Notes: generated by a model from the letters alone, not told the origin. A DNA stretch of 64,000 nucleotides from Labilibaculum sp. K2S (GCF_030372765.1 NZ_JAUCMW010000006.1:1-64000), one strand, 5' to 3'; counted from the stretch's first letter, positions 17,445 through 27,345 are shown. Program-made: numbers and translations.

Positions 17445-17748
17445 ATATTTTGACCTTGCTTCTCCAATAATTTGATTTCAATCTATTTTCAATAGCCTGA
17501 CAATAGATTGAAATCAAAGATAAAGTACCCTAATCCATCAGTAAAATATAAAACTTTGACTTTATGATAATTAAATACAAGACAACATCTTGAATTTCTT
17601 TTTTCCCTTTTCTTTTTTTTTGTAACTTATAACTAAGAGTATTCTTCAAATCGTTCTTAAACGGCTTGTCCGTATTGACAAGTGTAAGGAAACATTAAAA
17701 TTAATATACAAGCTAATCACAGTATTTTAAATTCAAAACCCTATTGCT
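17445..17748. other. intergenic region with a long perfect inverted repeat
   Basis: The 304 bases contain a perfect 17-base inverted repeat, TTTGATTTCAATCTATT at 17471-17487 and its complement at 17502-17518, with a 14-base loop, starting 27 bases after the 7TM-HD stop. It has no T run, so it is either an atypical terminator or a bound or processed RNA structure. A second short inverted repeat, CTTGTC at 17665-17670 and GACAAG at 17677-17682, lies closer to the next gene. No promoter of the usual form was found. Confidence 0.6.
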
Positions 17749-19401
17749 ATGAATCGGAAACTGATATTTCAATTTGGACTCATCATTTCAATCGTATTTG
17801 CTTTTTCCTGCCAACCCAATAAAAAAACTGAAGAGAAAGAAAAATACGACTCTGTTATGCAGCGAAAATTGGCAAATTACGCAAAAGTTGAACTCTCCGC
17901 CGATTTAAGCAATCTTACAGTAAATCAAATAAAATTATTTTCTCAGTTAATTAGAGTAGCAAATGCTATTGATGAAATTTATTGGCTGCAGGCATATGGT
18001 GATAAAAATCAACTTTTAAATAAAATTACTGATCCAGATATGAGGGAATACGCAATGATCAATTACGGCCCATGGGATCGTTTAGATGGATTTGCTCCAT
18101 TCACCGATGATTTTCCTCCTCGTCCGTTAGGAATTGGTTTTTTTCCTAAAGATATAACTCAAGGAGAATTCTTCTCTTTAAAAAATGACAATAAATACAG
18201 CGCCTTTACAACATTAGCCCGTACCGATAATGGATTACTAAAGGTGTTGCCTTACCACATAACTTATCAAAACCAAATAAATAATGCTGTTTCAGCCCTG
18301 AAAAGTGCCGCAGAACTCTGCGAAACTGAAGATTTTAAGAAATACCTTTTGCAACGCGCTGAAGATTTACTTTCAGATAATTTCGAGAAAAGTGATCATT
18401 TGTGGATAAATCTGAAAAACAATCCCATTGATTTTATTGCAGGACCTATTTCGAACACAGAAGATCATTTTATCTGGACAAAATATTCCTACGGTGCGTT
18501 TATTTTATTAAGAAATAAACAATGGACTAAAGATGTTGAAAAATACTCTTTACTACTTCCTTATCTACAAAAAAATCTTCCTGTTTCTGATGAATATAAA
18601 AGAGAAATACCCTCTGAATCGGCAGAAATAGTAATTTATGATGTTTTATACAATTCCGGTTATTGCAATGCAGGGAATAAACTAATTGGTTTGAACCTAC
18701 CTATTGGCAACACTCTGAATAATTCTGCAAAGAAATTACATTTTAAGAATGTAATGCAAGCCAAATTTGATCAAATTCTGCTACCAATTACAAATTTAGT
18801 TATCGATGAAAAACAGCGCAAACATGTTTTATTCAAGTCATTTTTTTTAAATACAATTTTTTATGAAATAAGCGATGGTCTTGGAATCTCACAAACCATA
18901 AATGGAAAAGGAAGTGTAAAAGAAGCTTTAAAAGATCATTACAATGTAATAAATGAAGTGAAAAATGATGTATTACGAATGTATTTTCTTGGCCAACTTC
19001 ATGACATGCATGAGATTCAGGATGTTGAACTAATGGATAATTACGTTACCTATATGGCAGATGTATTTAGATCTATTCGCTTTGGGGTAAAGGATTCACA
19101 AGGAGTTGCCAACATGATTCGATTTTACTATTTCGAAGAAAATGAGGCCTTTAAATACAACATAAAGAGTGGCACTTATCAAGTTAATTTTTACAAAATG
19201 AAAAAGGCCATTGAATCATTATCAAAATTAGTTCTTGAAATAGAAGGAAATGGTGATTATGAAACAGCTGATCAGCTAATTAAAACAAAGGGGTTTATTC
19301 ATAATGAACTATTACAGGACTTATATCGAATTCAAAGGGCTAAAGTTCCTAAAGATCTCGTTTACGATCAGGGTGAAAAAGTTATTATTTCGAGTAATTA
19401 A
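17749..19401 (+). CDS. M49 (dipeptidyl peptidase III)-like lipoprotein lacking zinc-binding histidines
   Basis: The 550-residue protein has a lipoprotein signal with lipobox AFSC (Cys about 21). The body resembles the Bacteroidota branch of peptidase family M49, whose active site normally reads HExxHG...NGKGTVREAL...EEAKAD. Here the matching region is FYEISDGLGISQTINGKG followed by INEVKNDVL. Both zinc-binding histidines are replaced, by Tyr372 (TAT) and Asp376 (GAT), while Glu373 and the downstream Glu403 remain. The HHxxE-type zinc site is therefore broken and the protein is probably not a peptidase. It could bind peptides or have a structural role. It has its own terminator and is followed by a separate TonB receptor gene. 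Family assignment comes from remembered motifs, not a search. Confidence 0.78.
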   Translation: MNRKLIFQFGLIISIVFAFSCQPNKKTEEKEKYDSVMQRKLANYAKVELSADLSNLTVNQIKLFSQLIRVANAIDEIYWLQAYGDKNQLLNKITDPDMREYAMINYGPWDRLDGFAPFTDDFPPRPLGIGFFPKDITQGEFFSLKNDNKYSAFTTLARTDNGLLKVLPYHITYQNQINNAVSALKSAAELCETEDFKKYLLQRAEDLLSDNFEKSDHLWINLKNNPIDFIAGPISNTEDHFIWTKYSYGAFILLRNKQWTKDVEKYSLLLPYLQKNLPVSDEYKREIPSESAEIVIYDVLYNSGYCNAGNKLIGLNLPIGNTLNNSAKKLHFKNVMQAKFDQILLPITNLVIDEKQRKHVLFKSFFLNTIFYEISDGLGISQTINGKGSVKEALKDHYNVINEVKNDVLRMYFLGQLHDMHEIQDVELMDNYVTYMADVFRSIRFGVKDSQGVANMIRFYYFEENEAFKYNIKSGTYQVNFYKMKKAIESLSKLVLEIEGNGDYETADQLIKTKGFIHNELLQDLYRIQRAKVPKDLVYDQGEKVIISSN

Positions 19402-19416
19402 TTCTCATTTTTTATA

Positions 19417-19446
19417 AAAAAAGGCATCATAAAGGTGCCTTTTTTT
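19417..19446 (+). terminator. terminator after the M49-like gene
   Basis: AAAAAGGCATC pairs with GGTGCCTTTTT (one G-T pair) and continues into a T run, 15 bases past the stop. Confidence 0.78.
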
Positions 19447-19476
19447 ATTTCCATTCCGCAGATGAAATATTTATCA

Positions 19477-19484
19477 TATATTTG
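19477..19484 (+). promoter_or_regulatory. -7 element of the TonB receptor promoter
   Basis: TATATTTG matches TAnnTTTG. It overlaps the in-frame TTG at 19482, which therefore cannot be the start codon and leaves the ATG at 19518. Confidence 0.6.
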
Positions 19485-19517
19485 AATTCTAAACTAAATC
19501 CTGAAAATCATACACAA

Positions 19518-21911
19518 ATGATCCGTCTATTTCTTTGTATAATTATTTCACTTCTCTACAACATGAGCACATTTGCTCAAATAGTTAAACTTACCGATTC
19601 GAAAACTCACAAACCAATAGAAAATGTATACATATTTGATTCGGAAAAATCAATAATAACAAACAACATGGGAGAAGCAAGCTTGGCTGGCTTCTCAAAA
19701 AACAAACTTATTCACTTTCAACATCCTTCTTATAAAAATCTTCAGTTTACTTTTTCAGAAATAGAAAATAAATTATTTATTATCTCCTTACAATCCAACA
19801 TATTCCCAATATCCGAGGTCGTGGTATCTGCTAATAAATGGGAAGAGAATAGTAATGAGATACCAATAAAGGTGATACAAATAAACAAAGACCAGATAAA
19901 ACAAAGTACATCTCAAACCAGTGCAGATTTATTAAAGGAATGTAATCAGGTTTATATTCAAAAAAGCCAATTAGGAGGAGGCAGTCCAATGATCAGAGGA
20001 TTTGCGGCCAACAGAGTTCTCATTGTATTGGATGGTATCCGTCTCAACAATGCCATTTACAGAAGTGGTAACCTTCAAAATGTACTCAATATTGATCCAA
20101 ACAGTCTTGAATCGGCTGAAGTAATTTTGGGACCAGGCTCTATTATTTATGGAAGTGATGCAATTGGCGGCGTAATGGATTTTCACACGATTAAACCGCG
20201 TCTTTCAACTTCTGAAGTCCCCAATATTAACTTCTCGTTCAAATCCAGATATTCATCTGCTAATAATGAAGTAATGAATCATGGCAAATACAATTTTGGA
20301 ACTTACAAATTGAGTTTAGCAGGTAGTGTTAGCTATTCTGATTTCTCGGATCTAAAAATGGGAAAACACGGTCCGGATGATTACTTGCGACCTCAATATG
20401 TTATCAGCAGAAATGACACAGATGAAGTAATCCAAAATCCAAATCCTGAAAATCAAAAACGCAGTGGCTATTCCCAGATCAATGTATTGCAAAAAATACG
20501 TTTCAAAGCTTCAGAAACAATGGATTTTCAATACAATTTTCAACATTCCGAAACATCAAACATTCCGAGATACGACCGATTAATACAATATTCAGGTGGT
20601 CAGTTAAAATATGCTGAATGGTATTACGGCCCTCAAAAACTTCAATTGCATTCTTTAAAAATTAATAATTCCAAACCAACATTTCTATATAATTCTTTTA
20701 AAGTAATAGCTGGATATCAAAACTATCAGGAAAGTAGAAATAGTAGGAAATTCAATTCTTCAACACTGACTAACAGAGAAGAGAATCTTAAAATATATTC
20801 AGTAAATGCTGATGCTGAAAAGCAAATAAATTCATTCTCTCAATTGTTTTATGGGAGTGAATGGACTCACAACCGACTAAATTCTTACGGAAATAACACG
20901 AATATTTTTTCCAATGAAAAGTTAGAAACATCAAGTCGTTACCCTGATAATTCCAAGTATACCAGTTTGGCATTCTACTCCAACTTAAAATGGAAATTAA
21001 ACTCAAAATGGATCCTAAATACAGGAATACGATATTCTCATGTTTGGATAACATCTACTCTGGACAATCGCTTTTACAATTTTCCTTTCGATAACTTAAA
21101 TCTTTCCTCTGGTGCAGTAAATGGTGGTATCGGCATAAGTCATTTATCCAATAAAGGATGGTTGCTCAAAATAAATGCTACATCAGGATTCAGAACTCCA
21201 AATATTGATGATGTTGCAAAAGTGTTTGATTCTGAACCAGGGAAAGTTGTTGTTCCGAACAAAAATTTAAAACCTGAAACAGTATATAATTTTGAAGTAA
21301 ACCTGAGCAAAAATTTTTTCAACACCTTGTTTCTTGACTTAAATGGATTCTACTCCTTCTTAGATAAGGCTATGCTTAGAAAAGATTTTTCGTACAACGG
21401 ACAAACTACTCTAATTTATGATGGTGAGGAAAGCTCAATTCAAGCCATCGTAAATGCAGATAATGCGAAGATATGGGGAGGTAACTTTAGTGCTTTTTTG
21501 AAGTTAACTGATCATTTTTCAGCCAATACAAGTTTTACAATTACAAAAGGGGAATACAAGGATGGCAGCCCGGTGCGACATGTTCCTCCATTATTTGGAA
21601 ATACGTCGGTAACCTATAAAGCGAAACACTTAACATCAAAACTAAGCCTTGAATTTAATGATGAGATTAGCTATAATAATCTTGCTGACACGGAAAGAGA
21701 TAAAGCCTATTTGTATGCCAAAGACAAAAATGGAATGCCCTACTCCCCTTCCTGGATGATTGTAAGCTTTAACAATGAAATTAGAATAAGCAAAAAGCTT
21801 ATTGCTAATATAAGTGTGGAAAACATCTTAAATAAGCGATACCGACCTTATTCATCTGGAATTAGTGCTAGTAGCAGGAATTTTATATTGGGGCTTTCTT
21901 ATGGGCTTTAA
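19518..21911 (+). CDS. TonB-dependent outer-membrane receptor
   Basis: The protein has 797 residues from the ATG at 19518, where a signal peptide begins (MIRLFLCIIISLLYNMSTFA). A carboxypeptidase-regulatory-like beta-sandwich follows (about 22-100), then the plug domain (SADLLKECNQVYIQKSQLGGGSPMIRGF, VLIVLDGIRLNNAIYRSGNLQNV, GPGSIIYGSDAIGGVMDF) and a 22-strand barrel ending in a C-terminal aromatic-rich strand. The plug wording is close to heme/hemoglobin and siderophore receptors (COG1629), so iron, heme or vitamin uptake is more likely than glycan uptake. The ligand cannot be fixed from sequence. No SusD partner or ABC transporter is adjacent. Confidence 0.92.
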   Translation: MIRLFLCIIISLLYNMSTFAQIVKLTDSKTHKPIENVYIFDSEKSIITNNMGEASLAGFSKNKLIHFQHPSYKNLQFTFSEIENKLFIISLQSNIFPISEVVVSANKWEENSNEIPIKVIQINKDQIKQSTSQTSADLLKECNQVYIQKSQLGGGSPMIRGFAANRVLIVLDGIRLNNAIYRSGNLQNVLNIDPNSLESAEVILGPGSIIYGSDAIGGVMDFHTIKPRLSTSEVPNINFSFKSRYSSANNEVMNHGKYNFGTYKLSLAGSVSYSDFSDLKMGKHGPDDYLRPQYVISRNDTDEVIQNPNPENQKRSGYSQINVLQKIRFKASETMDFQYNFQHSETSNIPRYDRLIQYSGGQLKYAEWYYGPQKLQLHSLKINNSKPTFLYNSFKVIAGYQNYQESRNSRKFNSSTLTNREENLKIYSVNADAEKQINSFSQLFYGSEWTHNRLNSYGNNTNIFSNEKLETSSRYPDNSKYTSLAFYSNLKWKLNSKWILNTGIRYSHVWITSTLDNRFYNFPFDNLNLSSGAVNGGIGISHLSNKGWLLKINATSGFRTPNIDDVAKVFDSEPGKVVVPNKNLKPETVYNFEVNLSKNFFNTLFLDLNGFYSFLDKAMLRKDFSYNGQTTLIYDGEESSIQAIVNADNAKIWGGNFSAFLKLTDHFSANTSFTITKGEYKDGSPVRHVPPLFGNTSVTYKAKHLTSKLSLEFNDEISYNNLADTERDKAYLYAKDKNGMPYSPSWMIVSFNNEIRISKKLIANISVENILNKRYRPYSSGISASSRNFILGLSYGL

Positions 21912-22104
21912 AATAGCAATAGTCAATTACAATTATCTCAATATCCACAACACAGTAATCATCTATACCTCTCAATAATTGACATGAGTAAATCAAAATA
22001 CATGACTAGATTACTTCCAATACAACAACATAATTTTAGCTCGAATTAAAAATTATTATCACAATTTCTAATTCTTACAACAACCACTATTTTCGGTATT
22101 AATC

Positions 22105-22134
22105 AAAAAAAAGAGCCGAACAAAAGTCCGGCTC
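22105..22134 (-). terminator. terminator of the susCD operon
   Basis: GAGCCGAAC (22113-22121) pairs with GTCCGGCTC (22126-22134). On the minus strand it is followed by a long T run. Confidence 0.85.
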
Positions 22135-22155
22135 CTTCAATATTTTAAATTTTAT

Positions 22156-23622
22156 TTAATTTACGTCAAACCAAAGTTTAGTCGTTGCTTTATCACCACC
22201 AATAGCTGCAGCCGCGGCAGTATAGCTATCAATATTCTTATCATTCTCATCATAAGGATATGGGTAACGAACAGGAATATCACCATAATTTAATTCCTCA
22301 GGTACATTTAACACAGGAAAATCCAATCTTCTCCATTCAGCCCAACCTTCTACACCTCTGTTATACATTGCTAACCATTTCTGGGTACCAATTTTCTGTT
22401 TCCATGTACCAGCAGCAGTCGAATAAGCAACAGATGGTTGAGCTAAGTATGCAGTAGCATCCGCAACAGTACCTCCATAATAAAGAATACTAGCAGTAAC
22501 ACCTTTGTTGTAATGCTCTTCTGCAGTACCACCAACAGAATAACCTCTTTCAACAGCTTCAGCTAAGAAAAATTCCATTTCTGAATAATCTGCTAAAACC
22601 ACCTCTAAAGTAGGCTCAAAGAACATTGGAGTAAAGTGTGAAAAACTAGCATAAGCACCACCGGCAGTTAAACCATAAGTCAAACCTTTATATTCACCAC
22701 CAACTTGAGTAAACCATAAGGCACGTCTAGGATCATTCAAGTTATTCATGATATCAATCAATGTATTAGAAGGAACATAATCCGAACGATTATCAATAAA
22801 ATAACCCTGATAAATTGTGTTCACATAAGGATCTGTTCCAATGTAAGCAAAGAAAGCTCCTTCTAAGTTAGCACTATAAATGCCATTCGAAGATGCTATA
22901 GCAGCTTCAACTTTCGTTTTAGAATCAAAAGACGGCACATCGGCCATTCTCATAGCCATTCTAAGCTTCAACGAATTGCCCAAAGTTTTCCACTTATCAA
23001 TATCACCACTAAAAAGTAGATCTGAATCTCCAAAAGAATCAGCCTCATCAACAAACATGGCCAATGCAGCATCTAAACGAACAAAAAGATCTGCATAAAT
23101 AGTTGCAGCATCATCATATTTAGGAAGAGTATTATCCAATCCCACCAAAGCCTCAGAATAAGGTACATCTCCAAATGTTTCAGTCAATACAGCATAAGTG
23201 TAAACAGTCATAATTTCGATAATCGCTTTCTGATTAGCAGCTATATCAGCAAGGCCACCAGTATATCCAGCAGCATCAATAATCATAGATGCTTCATTAA
23301 GATCCATCAATACATCACGATACATCTCACCCCAGAAAGAATCTGGAATACCCCGATCCTGAAAATCATAACGACTTTCGTTAGTATAAGTAGTTTCCAT
23401 CCAATACTGAGCCAATAAACGAGATATATTTCTGTTTACACTCATATTATCGTATTGCGCAACAAATTGTTGCTGAGCTGCTGTAAATAGTGTTCCTACA
23501 GGAACCTCCGTAGCTCTCTTTGGATTGATGTTATCATCCAGCTCACATGAAGAGAACCCCACGCCCATCAATAGGACGCCAATCAATATATATTTTATTT
23601 TTTTCATTTGGTCAATTTTCAT
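22156..23622 (-). CDS. SusD/RagB-like surface lipoprotein (SusD-like_2 type)
   Basis: The 488-residue protein has a lipoprotein signal (KKIKYILIGVLLMGVGFSSC; Cys about 26) and the helical TPR-like fold of SusD proteins, with the typical SFWGEMYRDVLMDLNEASMII early segment and YSEMEFFLAEAVERG before the C-terminal part. The start is at MKIDQM or at the second Met five codons later; the latter gives a more usual signal peptide. SusD proteins cap the SusC channel and bind the nutrient. It lies 8 bases after susC on the same strand. The substrate is unknown, because no glycan- or peptide-degrading enzyme sits next to the pair. Confidence 0.93.
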   Translation of the reverse strand: MKIDQMKKIKYILIGVLLMGVGFSSCELDDNINPKRATEVPVGTLFTAAQQQFVAQYDNMSVNRNISRLLAQYWMETTYTNESRYDFQDRGIPDSFWGEMYRDVLMDLNEASMIIDAAGYTGGLADIAANQKAIIEIMTVYTYAVLTETFGDVPYSEALVGLDNTLPKYDDAATIYADLFVRLDAALAMFVDEADSFGDSDLLFSGDIDKWKTLGNSLKLRMAMRMADVPSFDSKTKVEAAIASSNGIYSANLEGAFFAYIGTDPYVNTIYQGYFIDNRSDYVPSNTLIDIMNNLNDPRRALWFTQVGGEYKGLTYGLTAGGAYASFSHFTPMFFEPTLEVVLADYSEMEFFLAEAVERGYSVGGTAEEHYNKGVTASILYYGGTVADATAYLAQPSVAYSTAAGTWKQKIGTQKWLAMYNRGVEGWAEWRRLDFPVLNVPEELNYGDIPVRYPYPYDENDKNIDSYTAAAAAIGGDKATTKLWFDVN

Positions 23623-23630
23623 AAGTTAAT

Positions 23631-26600
23631 TTAGAATCCTAATGTAATGTTAAATCCATAAGATCTTGTTGTTGGGTAAGAAGAGTTGGCAATACCCTGC
23701 TTGTTACCAGAACTCTGACCAGTTTCAGGATCAAAACCAGGAGTATTCTTATGTAGAATTAATAAATTACGTCCAATTGCTGAAACTACAGCTTTGGTTA
23801 AGAATGTTTTACCAAGAATACTCTTAGGAAGAGAATATGATAACGCAACTTCTCTCAACTTAACGTATGAAGCATCATAAATGTATCTTGCAGTAGGAGT
23901 TCTTCCGTAATACTGATCTCCACCCCAAGAATCTGCTCTTGCAAAAGTAGTGTTTTGTGCTCCATCTGCGTATACTGCTTCGGCATGTAAAATACCACCA
24001 CCATCAGCTACTGCATCACGCTTAGGATTACCCAATGAATTTAAACCAGCAGTTTCTTTATACAAACCGGTAGCTAAACCATACTTACGATCAACAGAAT
24101 AAACATCACCACCTTGTTGTACATCAATTAATGTACGAAGAGAAAACCCTTTGTAGCTAAATGTGTTAGTAATACCGGCATTCCAGTCTGGCTGAATATT
24201 ACCAATAACTTCATCAGTCTCATCTGTTTTTAAATAGTATCCACTTGAACTAACTGTTTTTTTACCGTTAGTATAAACAAAGTCGGTGCCTTTTAGCACA
24301 CCATAAGGCTGTCCAACAGCTGCATTAAGAGTGATATCCCATGCTGAAGTAATCAAAACATTATTAACTCCTGCATACAAAGATTTAACCTCATTCTTAT
24401 TCTTAGCCCAATTGATATTCATATCCCACGAGAAATCATTTGTTCTAATTGGAGATGCATTAATACCAAGTTCTATACCTTTATTCTCCACTTCACCAGA
24501 ATTAACATATGCCTGAGAATAACCCGTAGCAAAAGAAACATTTACCGGCATAATCTGATCAAATGAATTTGCTTTATAAAGAGCAAGATCAAATCCAATA
24601 CGGCTATTAAAGAAATTTGCTTCTAAACCCACCTCGTAACTCTCAGTACTTTCTGATTTTAATTTAGGATTCTGAAGAGTACTATTTACTGAAAATGGAG
24701 CATTGTTACCCCAGTTCACATTCTTAGTATAAGTAGATTTTAAATTGTACGGTTGTGTATCATTACCAACTTCAGCATAATTAGCACGAAGTTTTGCAAA
24801 TGACAAGAAACTTAAGTCTTTTAATCCACCAAGTTCTGAAAGTATTAAACTTGCAGAAACAGCAGGATAAAAATAACTGTTCTCATCTTCAGGAAGAGTA
24901 GAAGACTCATCAACACGAATAGATCCTTCTAAGTAAGCAAAGTTTTTATAACCAACAGAAAAGTTAGCATAAGCACTATTTATGTTGCTTTCGTAAAGAT
25001 TTTCAGTAGGAGATGTTGCTACTGTAGAATTTGCAACAGTATACAATAAAGGAACAATTAAGCCTCCAGACGTTGAAGAGAAAATATCAGAACTTTCATT
25101 ATCTCTATTTGAGATACCTACAAGACCATTTAAGCTGAAATCATTAACTTGTTTTTTGAATTTCAACATTAAATCGGTATTCAATTCTCTAAAAGTTCTT
25201 CTGTAGTTTGAGAACTCAGATTGAGAATTACTATTAACAGCTATTCTTTCATTCTGCTCTTCACTATAATAATCCATAGAAGTTCTGAAAGACAAAGAGA
25301 ACATGTCATTAAATTTGTAATCTAATGAAGCATAACCAAAAAGTCTGTTTCTCTCATCATCCTCGTAATTCATGTAACGAGTCCAATAAGGATTATTTGC
25401 ATAAATAGGATCAAGATTTGTTGGACTTTTAGCATTCCATGTACGCTGATCACCATCAGGAGCCAGATAATTATTCTTCATTCTACCAAAATCAAGATTG
25501 GTTTGGAACCACTGTGCAAAATTCTGCATTGGGTTATTATCATCATAACCTGTTCCATAACGACCTTTTCCTTTAGTATTCACAAAGTTACCACTAAATT
25601 CAGCAGTTAATTTATCGTTTAATTCATAACTCGATCTAAATGAAAGACTATTCTTTTTAATCGAACTGTTTGGAAGAATACCTGTTTCATCAGAATTAGT
25701 ATAAGCCAATCTAAAGTTATAACCTTCTTTACCACCTTCTAAAGCAACACTATTCACATACTTTATTCCTGTTTCAAAAAAATCATAAACTTTCGATTTA
25801 GGAGCAACCCATGGACGCTCTTCACCATAATTATCTGCAGCAGGGTCTAAAGCATCCCAATGAACAACCATCAAGTTTGGATCAAACTTTGCACCCCATG
25901 AAGCATCTTCCATTGTAGGAACAACTAATTGAACGCCATTCCCAAAATCTGCCTCATTAAAATAAGCATCCTCATCAGGTCCATAATAAGGACCATAACC
26001 AGCACCATATTCATACTGATATTCTGGCATTGTCTCTTTATTAATAGTACTGAAAGTAATACCAGAGTTTACTGTTACACCAATACCTTTTCGACTCTTT
26101 CCTTTTTTTGTAGTAATTAAGATCACACCATTAGCTGCACGAGAACCGTACAAAGCTGTTGATGCAGCACCTTTCAAAACAGATACAGACTCAATATCTT
26201 CAGGATTGATATCCGCAGCAGCATTTCCATAGTCATAACCACCCCAACCATCTGTCTGATCAGCATCATTAGTGTTACTATTATCAATAGGTACACCATC
26301 TACTACAAATAAGGCCTGATTGTTTTGAGTAATTGAAGCAGAACCACGAATCACAATATTCGCAGAACCACCCATTGTATTTGCCTGACGAACTTGAACA
26401 CCAGCAACCTTACCTGAAAGGGAATTCACAATATTGGTTTCCTTAACTTCGCTCATGCTCTCGCCACTTACTTCTGTAACAGCATAACCAAGTGATTTTT
26501 TTTCACGAGTAACGCCTAATGCCGTAACGACAACTTCATCCATACCAATGGATTCAGTTTCCATTACAACGTTAATGACAGTTTTGTCACCAACTTTAAT

Positions 26601-26846
26601 TTCCTGGGTAACCATACCAACAAAACTAATCAACAATACATCTGTCGATTTAGCTTCCAAGGAATATCGTCCGTCAATATCAGTACTGGCACCAATTGTA
26701 GTACCTTTTAAAACAACGGATACTCCGGGCATGCCCAGACCATCTTCAGCACTGGTAATAATACCAGAAATCTGCTTGCTTTGCGCATTTACTAATTGCA
26801 TTCCCATAAAAATGAGTAATGCAAATAGTCCAATCATTTTTTTCAT
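23631..26846 (-). CDS. SusC/RagA-type TonB-linked outer-membrane channel
   Basis: The 1071-residue protein has a signal peptide (to about VNAQ), a carboxypeptidase-like domain (ISGIITSAEDGLGMPGVSVVLKGT...STDIDGRYSLEA), the plug with the SusC signature GSASITQNNQALFVVDGVPIDN and EDIESVSVLKGAASTALYGSRAANGVILITTKKG, and a large beta-barrel ending in ...RSYGFNITLGF. It imports oligomers (glycans or peptides) using TonB energy together with the SusD lipoprotein downstream. A palindrome lies about 125 bases upstream. No ECF sigma/anti-sigma or hybrid sensor is next to it, so its regulator and ligand are not evident here. Confidence 0.95.
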   Translation of the reverse strand: MKKMIGLFALLIFMGMQLVNAQSKQISGIITSAEDGLGMPGVSVVLKGTTIGASTDIDGRYSLEAKSTDVLLISFVGMVTQEIKVGDKTVINVVMETESIGMDEVVVTALGVTREKKSLGYAVTEVSGESMSEVKETNIVNSLSGKVAGVQVRQANTMGGSANIVIRGSASITQNNQALFVVDGVPIDNSNTNDADQTDGWGGYDYGNAAADINPEDIESVSVLKGAASTALYGSRAANGVILITTKKGKSRKGIGVTVNSGITFSTINKETMPEYQYEYGAGYGPYYGPDEDAYFNEADFGNGVQLVVPTMEDASWGAKFDPNLMVVHWDALDPAADNYGEERPWVAPKSKVYDFFETGIKYVNSVALEGGKEGYNFRLAYTNSDETGILPNSSIKKNSLSFRSSYELNDKLTAEFSGNFVNTKGKGRYGTGYDDNNPMQNFAQWFQTNLDFGRMKNNYLAPDGDQRTWNAKSPTNLDPIYANNPYWTRYMNYEDDERNRLFGYASLDYKFNDMFSLSFRTSMDYYSEEQNERIAVNSNSQSEFSNYRRTFRELNTDLMLKFKKQVNDFSLNGLVGISNRDNESSDIFSSTSGGLIVPLLYTVANSTVATSPTENLYESNINSAYANFSVGYKNFAYLEGSIRVDESSTLPEDENSYFYPAVSASLILSELGGLKDLSFLSFAKLRANYAEVGNDTQPYNLKSTYTKNVNWGNNAPFSVNSTLQNPKLKSESTESYEVGLEANFFNSRIGFDLALYKANSFDQIMPVNVSFATGYSQAYVNSGEVENKGIELGINASPIRTNDFSWDMNINWAKNKNEVKSLYAGVNNVLITSAWDITLNAAVGQPYGVLKGTDFVYTNGKKTVSSSGYYLKTDETDEVIGNIQPDWNAGITNTFSYKGFSLRTLIDVQQGGDVYSVDRKYGLATGLYKETAGLNSLGNPKRDAVADGGGILHAEAVYADGAQNTTFARADSWGGDQYYGRTPTARYIYDASYVKLREVALSYSLPKSILGKTFLTKAVVSAIGRNLLILHKNTPGFDPETGQSSGNKQGIANSSYPTTRSYGFNITLGF

Positions 26847-27345
26847 AAAAAAACTTTTTAGTTAGTAATTAAGTAAAGATGCAAAATGGTTAATGGTAAT
26901 TCTAGATCCTAAAAATAGCATTAAAAAAGCTTTTAACAAAAATTAACACACTTTTAACACTTACTAAACCCATGACATATATCATGTTTTATCGTGTTTT
27001 TAGGGGATTCACAAAATAAATCAAATAGTAGTATTGTCTATTTACTTTTAAAAATCAACACTATAGCTTATAAAAAAAAATGCAACATATTAAATTCAAA
27101 AAAAAATAAAATAAGTGTGTTTTTTTTGAAAAAACATACTTTACTTTCAAAAATACAAGGTTTTTCCAATCAATACCCCAAAATAAAACAAACAACCATA
27201 CAAAAAAACAATCACAAACATCCGTGATGCTATACTAAATAAAGGGGTGACTGTAAAAAAAAACAAAATGGGCATCCTCAAAAAATTGAATGATATCTCT
27301 CAACAAAATTCATAATTTGCTACATTTGATAAAATTTAAACAACA
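26847..27345. other. AT-rich divergent region between susC and pepD, with a palindrome
   Basis: The 499 bases contain no convincing gene. The near-palindrome CATGACATATATCATG (26971-26986) has TGA...TCA half-sites spaced as in CRP/FNR-family operators, and its flanks (AAAC and GTTT) are partly symmetric too. It is about 125 bases before the susC start and is the best candidate for a control site. A 77-codon frame at 26994-27227 is Lys/Asn/Ile-rich and is judged noise. Confidence 0.5.
27321..27328 (+). promoter_or_regulatory. -7 element of the pepD promoter
   Basis: TACATTTG matches TAnnTTTG and lies 17 bases before the pepD ATG. Confidence 0.5.

Noticed and set aside
19482..19517. TTG start giving a 12-residue longer TonB receptor
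   Set aside because: The TTG lies inside the TAnnTTTG promoter element and would put charged residues before the signal peptide.
26994..27227. 77-codon plus-strand open frame upstream of pepD
   Set aside because: The product is almost only Lys, Asn, Ile and Gln from AT-rich DNA, with no start context and no family; it overlaps the likely control region of susC and pepD.
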